Assembly: GCA_037042915.1 (NCBI GenBank)
Contig: CM073202.1
Location: 1-64,000, forward strand
DNA length: 64,000 nt
Reading direction: 5' to 3'
Origin: Auricularia sp. M13
Lineage: Eukaryota > Basidiomycota > Agaricomycetes > Auriculariales > Auriculariaceae
Shown here: one piece after another, positions 47,501 to 58,399 of the stretch
Layout: every line of letters starts with the position of its first letter
How positions within the stretch are numbered: the first letter of the stretch is position 1
Position numbers and translations under genes: made by a program
The notes under the pieces: generated by a model
Told to the model about the DNA's origin: nothing
Database searches by the model: none
The model's input: only the letters and a program-made list of their open reading frames with translations

Positions 47501-48477
47501 TCAGCAAGACCGGCAACTACCTCGTCATTCCAGCAAGATTTGCGCGCGAACAACAGTGAGCCGCTGTTGATACTTTTATTCCAAAGGCTATACTCATAAA
47601 GGAACAGAGCGGATATGAAGCTCTGCCATTCCGACGGCACCTTCATTGCAGAAATTCTAGATACAAGCGTATTCGCGGAGCAGGAAGTCCGACCGCTGTT
47701 TGAGTATCTGCGCGACGCTATGCGCATAAATCCAGAAACTATCCCAGAGTCTTCAGAGGACGCCTACGACAGCTTCCCTGCGGTCCACTGCGTGATTAGC
47801 AATAAGTACTCAGAAAATGTGCGCAGTCTGTTTCATGGAACTTCAAATTTACTAATTGCTGTCCAGGGTGACGACGCAGCTGGAGAACCAGTCGCAGAGA
47901 CTGCGGATGAGCTTCGCGGCAATGCACACCAAAGACTTCCTCGCGAGCATTTGGACCTTCGCGCAGATTTGCAGGGATATAAGGAAGTGTGCGCAGTATT
48001 AGAGAAAATCTTCCAGCTGGTTGCTGAACGCGTACGTCTACTGGCTTCCTTCCCCTTTATTCAACTACTGACTGGAAGTAGATCAAGGCTTCACTGCCAA
48101 AGAGCTATGAGGTGCTCATGAGTTATGTGCGCGCTCTTCCCTTGGGAACTTGGTCTCCTTGCTATCCTTTTGCGGGCCTGGTCCTCAATTTCGGCGTTAT
48201 GACGGACCCGCACCTGGACGAGGATTTGGAAGTCTGCGTGGTCATAACCTTTGGCAGATTCACTGGCGGTGAGCTTGGTCTCTATGAGGCCAAGCTTCTG
48301 CTGGAGCTTGACGGGTTCTCAATCGTCATATTTCCCTCTTGGAAGTTTACGCACTTCAACCTGCCCTTTTCTGGGCAGCGAGGCTCCATCGCCTTGTCTA
48401 CAGAGCGCGCATCTCAGGCTTGGACCAACTCTCGCAATGCTTGGACGCAGTACTTGTACTCTCGCCCAAAAGGCTAA
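44527..48477 (+). CDS. TET/JBP-like 2-oxoglutarate/Fe(II) dioxygenase
   Basis: Large basidiomycete protein with a C-terminal double-stranded beta-helix resembling the TET/JBP family that oxidises 5-methylcytosine. The iron ligands can be read as H and D in TDPHLDEDLEV and a distal H in WKFTHFNLPFSGQRGSIAL, whose Arg fits 2-oxoglutarate binding; FTGGELGLYE lies between. The N-terminal half has a coiled part (ELEFKLNGLVQALDSVSTGG), a long Ala/Ser linker (about 45600-45850) and an acidic block (about 45900-46060), then a basic, nuclear-localisation-like region (KAKPRDKTKPHKRASNP). About ten exons; the first (ATG 44527, MVQALERALSFTTAAQG) is tentative. The end at 48477 is firm. No break was recognised in the catalytic exons. 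In fungi this family is reported to be linked to KDZ DNA transposons, but no KDZ transposase is seen here. Confidence 0.62.
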
Positions 48478-48575
48478 GATTTAGAGCGGACAATATTAGA
48501 TTTCAGAGGGAACTAGAGTAATTTCAGGTTGGAGGGGAGGTGTAAAAAATGAAAGAGGTAATTAATCTAGAAGAT

Positions 48576-49069
48576 CTAGAAGTTGTAAGACATCCCAACA
48601 GCAGCTCCGCGAATAGAAATGAGATACATGCGGTTAAAAATGAGCCTGTCATCTAAATCTTGAACGTGCAGAGCCTGACATTCTTCGTTCATCTCCATTA
48701 GAGGGAATTTCTCGCAAAGCATGTCCTTCATCTGCACCTGCGATGGAGGTCTGTCGCTGTGCAGAGCTGGTATGAAGACCGTATGCCAGTAGAGCATCCA
48801 GGCAGAGATGCAACGCTGATGTTCTGCCAGAGAGCAGTGGTGCTCTGAGCGCGCAACCTCAATCCCAAGATTGACCAGGCTAGCCCTATAGCCCAAGAGC
48901 TTTGCGCGGTAATGGGAAATGACAGAGTAGAGGTTTGGGAGGGGCTTGGGAGACAGGTCGCTGCGTTTAACGGTGGAAAGGCGCGCGATGTCCGTCTCGT
49001 CCAGGTGTGGTAGAGGGAATGACAAGAGTGCGTGCAATGCGTCTCGTAGCCAGGCGCTATGGCCGTAGC
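48576..49069 (-). pseudogene. BTB protein gene, 3' part
   Basis: The C-terminal coding part of a basidiomycete BTB/POZ protein, ending at 48576 (AAVGMSYNF). It reads AWLRDALHALLSFPLPHLDE then TDIARLSTVKRSDLSPKPLP and SVISHYRAKLLGYRASLVNL, the helical region that follows the BTB fold in this family. Its upstream end stops exactly at the target duplication of the 6.4-kb foldback element, and the frame resumes on the far side at 55473, so the gene was whole before the insertion. Confidence 0.7.
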
Positions 49070-50599
49070 CACCTCAGGTAGCTGCAACCGGGTGGCGTTA
49101 ACCCTATTTTACCCCCCCGGAAAATAGGGTAGCGCCAGGCCCGCGCCCGCGCCCGCGCCTGTTGCGGGTGGGTCGGTGGGACTGCAGGTGGTGGTGCGGG
49201 TTTCTTTGCGGCTGCCTGTATGCTAGTGCGGTTTGCTCTGCGGGTCCTGGAATGCTGCTGCGGGTTGCTCTGCAGGCATGCGAATGCTGCTGCGGTCCGC
49301 GCTGCGGGTGTGCAGGTGCTGGTGCGGGCTGCATTGCGGGTGCGCTGGTGGTGCTGCGGTTGGCATTGCGGTCCGTGCTGCGGGTGCGCAGGTGCTGCTG
49401 CGGTACGCATTGCAGGCCCACGGATGCTGCCACGGGTTGGCCTGCGGGTGTGCGGGTGCTGCCGCGGTTTGCAATGCGGTCCGCGCTGCGGGTGCGACGG
49501 TGCTGGTGCGGTTCCCATTGCGGTCCGCGCTGCGGGTGCGCATGCGCAGGTGCTGCTGCGGGTCGCATTGCGGGTGCGCTGGTGGCGCTGCAGATTGCAT
49601 TGCGGTCCGCTCTACAGGTGCACAGGTACCCCCGCAGGTACTGGTGCGCATTTCATTGCGGGTGTGCTGGTGACGCTGCGGGTGGCATTGCGGTCCACGC
49701 TGCGGGTGCGCTGCCGTCCGGCACATTCCGGTACTGCCCGGAATGGTGCCGCCGCCTCCGCCACCGCCGGAAACGGCCGGAAATCGCCGACCGACGTCGC
49801 CGCCGCCGCCGCTGCGGTCGGAAATCGCCGGAACCGTTGCCACCGCCGCCACCGGTCGTCACCGGCGCTTATTTATGAAAAAAAAAACTTTTTTACCCCA
49901 AAACACAAAATGTTCCAATTGATGTCCTTCATGTTATTATACATATAAAAGTCTTGCTAACTATAATACACAGGAATTGAATTCTGAATGGATTAAAGCT
50001 AAATGCAGCTGCATTCACTTCTGCAGCAACTGCACCTGCAGCCGCACCTGCAACCGCACCTGCGCTTGTGCCTGCAGCACATGCGGTCACACCTGCAGGG
50101 ATATCTCAAAAGAGAACAGACTTGAGACCTTTGTGACGAATTACTAAGCTTAGAGCAAAGTGTGCATTAACAGAGTGACCCAGAATCTTCCAGTTGGCCA
50201 AGTTTCAAAAAGCCCGGACCCTTGTAGCATGCTCTAACTTGCTCCATGTGCTGGATGTAGCAGCAGCCGCAGCCGCAACCGCACCCGCGCCCGCGCCTGC
50301 ACCCGCACCCGCAGCTGCGACTTGCAATCCACCCGGTTGCATCCAATTGTAAGCTTCAGATACACCACAGATCAATGAGGAATGACCATTGGAGCCATGT
50401 GCCAAGTTTTCAGCGTTTCCGGAGCTTTGTGGAATATTCTGCTGCACTCAGTGCTGTTGGTGGAAGAATACTTCCGAACCTCGGACATCGGACTTTGCCG
50501 CAGTGCAAGCCGTCCAATGATTCACATGCTATACATCGCATCCGCAATACCATCAGCCTGTATAATGTCCAAGTAGAACCGCGGTGGCTGATGGTTACA

Positions 50600-50870
50600 A
50601 GCACCCGCACCCGCACCCGCACCCGCGCCCGCGTCTGCAAGCATTCACTACTATGATTTTATTTTTCATCATCCATGGACCCGCACCCGCACCCGCACCC
50701 GCACCCACGCCCGCGCCTGCAACTGCCCCCGCGCCTGCAACCGCACCTGCAAGCATTTACTACTAAGCATTTACTACTAAAATTTAGTTTTTCATCATCC
50801 ATGAACCCGCACCCGCACCCGCACCCGCACCCGCACCCGCGCCTGCAACCGCGCCCGCACCCGCAATCAC
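50600..50870. repeat. CCCGCA hexamer repeat patches (left arm)
   Basis: Runs of CCCGCA with variants occur at about 50602-50640, 50682-50730 and 50805-50860, separated by a common spacer containing TTCATCATCCATG. The matching patches in the right arm are GCGGGT repeats at about 53700-53960. This is low-complexity DNA able to drive arm-to-arm pairing. Confidence 0.6.
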
Positions 50871-52077
50871 ATCTCCAGACGCAAACACAGCTGTACACTC
50901 ACAGAATCGCATACCCTACATGGGAACACCAGCAGTGCAGTGGAACACACCTTGTGAGCCGCCAGGCTCAACGGTTAGTAACAAATCACAAATTTGAGAA
51001 ATCACTGGAGAATCTACATTAGAACTCAAACACAAGCTGCCCTGTAAGCGAAAGCAACACAGGCACAAGTCTCAAAATCAGACAATGAACATCACAATTT
51101 ACAATTAAATGCGAAGCATCTACATCAGAATAATTAAAGTCAACCCAGTTGCAATTACAGGCCGTAGTGAAATGTGTAGTGAAATGCGGCTCAATCCGCA
51201 TTAGAAATTGCAAGTGCAATGGATTACAAACAGCCTTACACACGGCGGTTAAATCCGGCTTGAACCGCATTAGAAGTTGCAAGATTAGCGCATTAGACCA
51301 GACATCACTAATGCTCATTATAACACAAGTGTAATAGCTTTGAGACAGCATTACAACTCACGCCCGAAGTGCATTAGCACTCGCACTCGAAGCAACATCA
51401 CAAATGCGCATTAGTACAAAAATGTAATGGATGAGAGACATCATTACAAATTGCACCTGAATCGCATTGGCAGTTGCATTGGAACTGACCTAGCGACGTG
51501 CATTAGCTCACAGATGTAATGGATTAGAAATGGGATTACAACTTCCTCAGTAATCGCATTAGAAGACAAGTGTAATTAGATTACAACCGTCATTAGAACT
51601 CGCAGTGTACTGCGCATTAGGCCAGAAATGTAGTACATGCCATATGTGAGAAACACTCAGGCGTGGTCATGGATGATTCCATGCTCTTATGTAGCTGATC
51701 TCAGACTGTGAGCAAGTTTTGGTGCCTTGGGATGCAGTGGGGGGTAAGGTTTGTTTGCCTCAACTAAGGGAAATGGGTAGAACACTACCCCATGAAGCCA
51801 TGCTTCAACCGTTAAGCTTCAATGGTGAAAGTTGCTTGTATTGGACCTATTTAGCTTATCCCACTCAAGAATGGTCAATAGGGTGTACTGGCGAGGCTCG
51901 GTGCAAATGCCCCTTTTTGATGGGGAAAGAACATTGCACCCAGAGAGACCCCTCAACCCGTATCTTTCGCAAACCTGCACGTACAATCTGGGGTATGAAT
52001 AAAGACTTGAGGCGCTTGGTGCCTTGACGAATGTCTCGCAACACTTTCTCAGTGCAACTACTTGCATTTTCGCCCCC

Positions 52078-52566
52078 CATGAGCTCACAGACTTCGCTCC
52101 TCGCCCTCTATTCTCAGTCTAACGCTTTCAGGGTAGTGTATAGTGGTCACACAAAAGGCTCAGGAAGTTTGAAGTGGGACGGAGCATGGGTGGTTGAGAT
52201 ATGACCTGTTCATGTCTGGACACTGAGTTGTAGCCAGTTTCACCAAGAACTGCACATGCAACCTACCCCACCTTTTGGAAACATGCCTCTCTCACCCAAG
52301 AAGATGCTCAGAGTTTCATATAAAATGGATCGGAGCACTTGTGGATGTGGGAGATGCATGTTACCAAGAGGGGGGGTAGGTTCATGTGCAATTCTTGGTG
52401 AAACTGGCTGCAACTCAGTGTCCAGACATGAACAGGTCATATCTCAACCACCCATGCTCCGTCCCACTTCAAACTTCCTGAGCCTTTTGTGTGACCACTA
52501 TACACTACCCTGAAAGTGTTAGACTGAGAATAGAGGGCGAGGAGCGAAGTCTGTGAGCTCATGGGG
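52078..52566. repeat. Central palindrome of the foldback element
   Basis: From CATGAGCTCACAGACTTCGC on the left to its complement on the right, about 200 bp per arm match almost perfectly, with a spacer of about 40-60 bases around 52300-52340. Similarity continues outwards in weaker form to about 51700 and 52920 (for example CTTGCCTCAACT-like on both sides). The centre may be an older element around which the outer arms were assembled, or the best-preserved part of one continuous palindrome. Confidence 0.7.
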
Positions 52567-55472
52567 GCGAAAATGCGAGCAGTTGCACTGAGAAAGGATT
52601 AACTCATATAGTGCAAGGCACAGCACAGCACAGTACTCGCATTATGTATCATATAGTGTATGCGAGAGTTCAAGAGAGTTGGGCGACAGTGTATCTCTGG
52701 GTGCAATGTCCTTTCTCCATCAAAAATGCGCATTTGCACCCAGCCCCCCCCACCTCACTGGTTTAACATAACCCAAGCTGGACAGGCTAGAGAGGCATAA
52801 TACGAGTAAATTTCATCATTGAAGCTTCATGGTATATGCAGTTATTGAAGGGGAATGGCTGATTCTCCTCTCTCAGTTGAGGCAAGCAAAACTCACTTCC
52901 CCCAGCATCTGGAATCATGAACACTCGTCAGGAGGATGGGATTGATATAATGAACACATGGCAGGATGCAGAAGCCAAACCATGAGTTCCACATGTATCT
53001 CATGTATTACATTTTCGGCCAAATGCGCAATACACCGCGAGTTCTAATGGCATTTCTAATCAGTTACACTTACTACTTCTAATGCGATTACGCCACCAAT
53101 CCTAATCCATTACATTTGCTGCTAATCGACATCACTGAGTGTTCCTAATTAAATTTACTAATCCAATCTCGGTGCGACTTCTAAAGCTAGCTCTGTTTCA
53201 TTACTTCGGTGACTGTACACATTAGTGATGTTGGTACTAATGGCGACTTTGCGTATTAGTGATGTTTGTTCTAATACGACTACTAATGTGATTTGGATGC
53301 GAGGTCTAATGTCTTCTCTGATCCATTATAGTGATGTCCTAATGAGCAGTAGTGATGCAGCTTCTAATCGGACTGCCGTTGTGGTTAAGGCACAAGTTCT
53401 AATGGTGTCACTGGTTATTGAACTTGTGTTCTAATGCATCTTACTCCTAATGCAGTACTTGTAAGTTCTATTTCGGTTTAAGCCGGAATTGACCGCAGCT
53501 TGTAATGCTCTTTCTGGCGCATCTAACTTGTGTTTCCTGACACATTTGTGAGCCGTGGTTCACTGCGACTTTGAATGTTGTTCCAATGAATTATATTTTG
53601 GAATGCCGATTCACTTTATTATGCGCTCTGCTGATGTTCCCATGTAGGGTATGCGATTCTGTGAGTGTACAGCTGTGTTTGCGTCTGCAGATGTGATTGC
53701 AGGTGCGGGTGCGGGTGAGGTTGCGGTTGCGGGTGCGGGTACTGGTGCGGGTTCATGGATGATGAAAAACTAAATTTTAGTAGTAAATGCTGAGTAGTAA
53801 ATGCTTGCAGGTGCGGTTGCGGGCGCGGTTGCAGGCGCGGGCGTGGGTGCGGGTGCGGGTGCGGGTGCGGGTCCATGGATGATGAAAAATAAAATCATAG
53901 TAGTGAATGCTTGCAGACGCGGGCGCGGGTGCGGGTGCGGGTGCGGGTGCTTGTAACCATCAGCCACCGCGGTTCTACTTGGACATTATACAGGCTGATG
54001 GTATTGCGGATGCGATGTATAGCATGTGAATCATTGGACGGCTTGCACTGCGGCAAAGTCCGATGTCCGAGGTTCGGAAGTATTCTTCCACCAACAGCAC
54101 TGAGTGCAGCAGAATATTCCACAAAGCTCCGGAAACGCTGAAAACTTGGCACATGGCTCCAATGGTCATTCCTCATTGATCTGTGGTGTATCTGAAGCTT
54201 ACAATTGGATGCAACCGGGTGGATTGCAAGTCGCAGCTGCGGGTGCGGGTGCAGGCGCGGGCGCGGGTGCGGTTGCGGCTGCGGCTGCTGCTACATCCAG
54301 CACATGGAGCAAGTTAGAGCATGCTACAAGGGTCCGGGCTTTTTGAAACTTGGCCAACTGGAAGATTCTGGGTCACTCTGTTAATGCACACTTTGCTCTA
54401 AGCTTAGTAATTCGTCACAAAGGTCTCAAGTCTGTTCTCTTTTGAGATATCCCTGCAGGTGTGACCGCATGTGCTGCAGGCACAAGCGCAGGTGCGGTTG
54501 CAGGTGCGGCTGCAGGTGCAGTTGCTGCAGAAGTGAATGCAGCTGCATTTAGCTTTAATCCATTCAGAATTCAATTCCTGTGTATTATAGTTAGCAAGAC
54601 TTTTATATGTATAATAACATGAAGGACATCAATTGGAACATTTTGTGTTTTGGGTTAAAAAAGTTTTTTTTTCATAAATTAAGCGCCGGTGACGACCGGT
54701 GGCGGCGGCAACGGTTCCGGCGATTTCCGACCGCAGCGGCGGCGGCGGCGACGTCGGTCGGCGATTTCCGGCCGTTTCCGGCGGTGGCGGAGGCGGCGGC
54801 ACCATTCCGGGCAGTACCGGAATGTGCCGGACGGCAGCGCACCCGCAGCGTGGACCGCAATGCCACCCGCAGCGTCACCAGCGCACCCGCAATGAAATGC
54901 GCACCAGTACCTGCGGGGGTACCTGTGCACCTGTAGAGCGGACCGCAATGCAATCTGCAGCGCCACCAGCGCACCCGCAATGCGACCCGCAGCAGCACCT
55001 GCGCATGCGCACCCGCAGCGCGGACCGCAATGGGAACCGCACCAGCACCGTCGCACCCGCAGCGCGGACCGCATTGCAAACCGCGGCAGCACCCGCACAC
55101 CCGCAGGCCAACCCGTGGCAGCATCCGTGGGCCTGCAATGCGTACCGCAGCAGCACCTGCGCACCCGCAGCACGGACCGCAATGCCAACCGCAGCACCAC
55201 CAGCGCACCCGCAATGCAGCCCGCACCAGCACCTGCACACCCGCAGCGCGGACCGCAGCAGCATTCGCATGCCCGCAGAGCAACCCGCAGCAGCATTCCA
55301 GGACCCGCAGAGCCACTAGCATACAGGCAGCCGCAAAGAAACCCGCACCACCACCTGCAGTCCCACCGACCCACCCGCAACAGGCGCGGGCGCGGGCGCG
55401 GGCCTGGCGCTACCCTATTTTCCGGGGGGGTAAAATAGGGTTAGCGTCACCCGGTTGCAGCTACCTGAGGTG

Positions 55473-56070
55473 GCCGTAGCGCGCGCCAAGATCCAGACGC
55501 TCCATTGGGGACATGCGGTGCCCGCGAGGAAGGGATAGCTCGTGCTGGCGGGCAAACACTGGTATGAGGGCAGGTGCCTGGAAAGAGTCGGCGAGTGTGA
55601 GGAGAGGGATCCAGTTATCTTCACTGTGTGCAACATCTTCGCAGCTGTAAAGGAATTAGAATCAAGTGCTTTATGGGTTAGAGGAAATTCCTGACCGTGT
55701 ACCCAGGAGATACTTGAAGAAGACTTCAAAATGAATCGGTGTGACCCCTTCAGGGAGGCTGACCAAAATTGGATTGTAGTCGTCGACTCCCTCTGACGAA
55801 GAGTCTTCAAATAACTGCTTGAAGAAACCTGACTTTGAGCAGAGCATTCCTTTGAGGACACGATACAGCCATTTCCCGCACTTTAGATGATGAGGAAATG
55901 GCAGCAAGCTTTCGCGAAGGGTAACTCACTGCAAGAGTTACGTTCGCGTCGGGGAAGTACAGCTCTGGGTGCTTTAGGTACCCAGGCTGATTCTGAGCAT
56001 CAGCCTTGCTGTCCACAGGAATAGAGAAGGAAGGAGCGTCTGGAGTCTCATCCATAGGCAGAGAGGTCAA
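55473..56070 (-). pseudogene. BTB protein gene, 5' part
   Basis: Start at 56070 (MTSLPMDETPDAPSFSIPVD; an alternative Met lies five codons later). HPELYFPDANVTLAV, an intron, RVLKGMLCSKSGFFKQLFED and IHFEVFFKYLLG form the BTB/POZ fold (D.N, F.VHK-like and FE.FL.YLY-like positions). The protein continues CEDVAHSEDNWIPLLTLADS and MERLDLGARYG up to the insertion point. Such proteins can be Cullin-3 adaptors. The gene is interrupted by the 6.4-kb foldback element and is divergent from the integrase gene with about 50 bp between their starts, so the two may share a promoter. Confidence 0.75.
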
Positions 56071-56123
56071 GACTGAAAGTTTTAATTCAAAATCCGCCGT
56101 CTCTCTTGCTTCGCTGAACTGCT

Positions 56124-58163
56124 ATGGAGGAAAGTCTTCCACCTTTACCGCCCGCTCCAGCTCTGGGCGACTGGCCAACCAGTGTATATCAGGCCTTTGA
56201 CCTGCTGCAGTCAGGTTATGAGCACACAGCGCGCATGCTTGCCTTGGACGACTCAGATCCTCTGTGTCTCGAGATCTTGCTGGACAAGGCTCTTGGGACG
56301 CATAAGGATATCCTCATGCAGCTTTGCGATCAACCAGGCATTCCACACGACTGGGTTCTGAACTGCGCCAAGTTGTTTGCTTCGCAAGTAGAGCAGCTGG
56401 CGGCCGCTGCAGAGTCATCCGCTGGAAGGTGTGCACTATGCTCCTGCACAACATAGCTCCTGACTTGGCTCTAGAGATGACAAGAACATCCAGTTCCGGG
56501 AGCACGTAACCCTGGAGCACACTGGGCGAGCAGGCCGACCGCGCAAAGTCATCAGCAAGACAGCAATAGAGCATGCTCTGGCCAGTAACCCAAACATCAG
56601 TCTATCGTCGCTTGCCAGGGAGCTCAAGGTCCACCGTCATACGCTGCGCAAGCAGATGGGTCAACTCGGGCTGGACGCTAGCTTCACGAAAATGCCCGAC
56701 AAGGACCTGGACGAGTTGGTGTCAGGCTTCAAGAGTGCCCGGCCGTTGGTTGGTCACAGCTACGTCGTTGGATCTCTGAGGGGAAAAGGGATTCGCGTTT
56801 CGCAGAAGAGATTGAAGGCGTCGATGGCGCGCACAGACAAGCTTGGGGTTTATCTCCGAAAGAAGAACGCCGCTGTTACTCCTCGTCGCCGATACCATGT
56901 CAAGCGTCCCCATGCTCTCTGGCATCTGGATGGGCACCACAAGCTCATACGCTGGGGGATTGTGATCCATGGCATTATTGATGGATACAGCCGCCTAGTA
57001 AGTCCAGCTTCCGCTCCCATACCAGATAGACTGACTGGGAATTTACTATAGATTGTTGCACTCCGCGCGCATGCGAACAATGAGGCCGAGACGGTAGAAG
57101 CTCTCTTCAAGGGCGCAGCTGAGGAGCACAAGACGTATCCATCCCGCACAAGGGGTGATCGTGGTCCAGAGAATTTGAAGGTTTCGGCGCTGATGATCCT
57201 GCTGCGAGGCTACAACCGCGGCAGCTTTATATGGGGATCGTGAGTCTTTGTCTCAGTTTAACGTCTGATCTGAAACCCAGTAGGTCCACGCATAACACGC
57301 GCATTGAACGCCTTTGGCTAGAGATTGGAAGGTTCCTTGGGCACCAGTGGCGCGCTTTCTTCACGCGTCTTGAACGCTTGCATCATCTGGACCCCAACAA
57401 AACCCACCACCTCTGGCTTCTACACGAGCTCTTCCTCACAGCAATCAACGACGATTGCAAGGAGTTCGTCACTGTCTGGAACCACAAGCCCATCTCCGGA
57501 AAAGGTTGCAATAAATCTCCTAACGTTGAGTGGTTCATATTTGCTTAGGGACATGCTAACTCTTATCAGGACATGGTGCGCATGGGAGAGGCCCAGCATG
57601 GATTTTATAAAGATCCTGCGCCTGGGGAGGAGGACGACTGCGAGGGCCTTGACGAGGAGACCATTGAACGTCATTATGGAGTCCGGGGGCGTATACGCGA
57701 GCGTCGGGAGGGTTGTTACGGCGCCGGAGACTCTGAGAATGAGGATGAGTTGTCGTCAGAAAAAGGTGCGTTCAGGTGCGGACAGAAGCGGTCCTTGGCA
57801 TTTATAGCTTTTCCAGCACGGGCCAACGAGGTGGAGGCCAGTCTTGAAGACAACGTCCATCACGATCCCATTCCTGTACCTGCAGCTAACTGCCCATTCT
57901 CTGATAGTGCGATACTCGCGCGATTTCAAGCAGTTTGGAGCGCAGTGATGGAGACGGGCTTCCTGCCTACTGGCTTTGGGCTCTCAGGCTCTGAGGGACA
58001 GGAGCCGTACCCTTCATTTGAACTTATTCGACATGGAAAGGGGCGCTCCAAGATGCTGAATGTTCCTTTGCCCTATGATCCATGGAAACGAAGGGCAGAA
58101 ATTTGGGCCATTTCTGTATATACTCTGGAGCGGTTCTGTCTAGATAATGATATTCTGCTTTGA
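56124..58163 (+). CDS. Integrase-core (DDE) domain protein
   Basis: About 600 residues in about five exons, starting MEESLPPLPPAPALGDWPTS at 56124. A helix-turn-helix-like part follows the first intron (RPRKVISKTAIEHALASNPN, then SLARELKVHRHTLRKQM). The catalytic core has ALWHLDGHHKLIRWGIVIHG with DGYSRL, then RGDRGPEN, and NTRIERLWLEIGRFLG, supplying D, D and E of the retroviral-integrase-like fold. HLWLLHELFL and an acidic C-terminal region follow. The family (integrase core proteins with WH(L/I)DG.HKLIRW) is found across basidiomycetes and many animals and is usually spliced and free of reverse transcriptase, so it is a DNA-type (Ginger-like) or domesticated integrase. I see no reverse transcriptase, protease or capsid gene next to it. 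It looks whole. Confidence 0.78.
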
Positions 58164-58399
58164 ACCTGTACACCCTAGCTGGACTGACAGACGATGATGC
58201 GGCGCACATCGCGCGAGTACTCGGATGGCAGGAGCTTGTACTGCGCGTTGGCACAGACGCGTCCTCCCCGCCTGCGCCTCGAAGGGCGAGTAGAGGTAGG
58301 GAGCGTGTAGAGCGCCGCGCCGAGCATCTGCGTGGGCAAGGAGCCATTAGCTGGATGAAAACGGAACCAGCAAGATGCGCACCTAGATGTTGATCAGCC

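Larger units (their letters stand above)
49070..55472. mobile_element. Giant palindromic foldback element, 6.4 kb
   Basis: Flanked by a perfect 8-bp duplication GCCGTAGC (49062-49069, 55473-55480). The ends are CACCTCAGGTAGCTGCAACC and its complement. The two outer arms (about 49070-50930 and 53610-55472) are nearly identical inverted copies with only small indels. The arms carry GC-rich minisatellite (CTGCGGGTGCG type), CCCGCA hexamers and a small hairpin (CCCTATTTT...AAAATAGGG). The inner parts are AT-richer with CGCATTAG/CTAATGCG motifs in inverse order, and the centre (about 52080-52566) is again a near-perfect palindrome. No transposase or other protein was recognised; open frames in the arms come from the repeat. 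The high arm identity and clean duplication suggest a young insertion, probably mobilised by a hAT- or KDZ-like enzyme in trans. Confidence 0.85.

Noticed and set aside
49162-49948. Cys/Ala/Gly-rich frames of 150-240 codons in the foldback arms (both arms)
   Set aside because: They arise from CTGCGGGTGCG-type repeats, are open in several frames at once, and are mirrored in the other arm; no real protein is implied.
49070-55472. CRISPR-like array from the regularly repeated GC-rich words
   Set aside because: The repeats are degenerate minisatellite without unique spacers of constant size, in a eukaryotic sequence.
56124-58163. Integrase gene as part of a retrovirus-like or Polinton-type element
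   Set aside because: No reverse transcriptase, protease, polymerase B or capsid gene and no long terminal repeats were seen nearby; the motif style matches the spliced integrase-core family.
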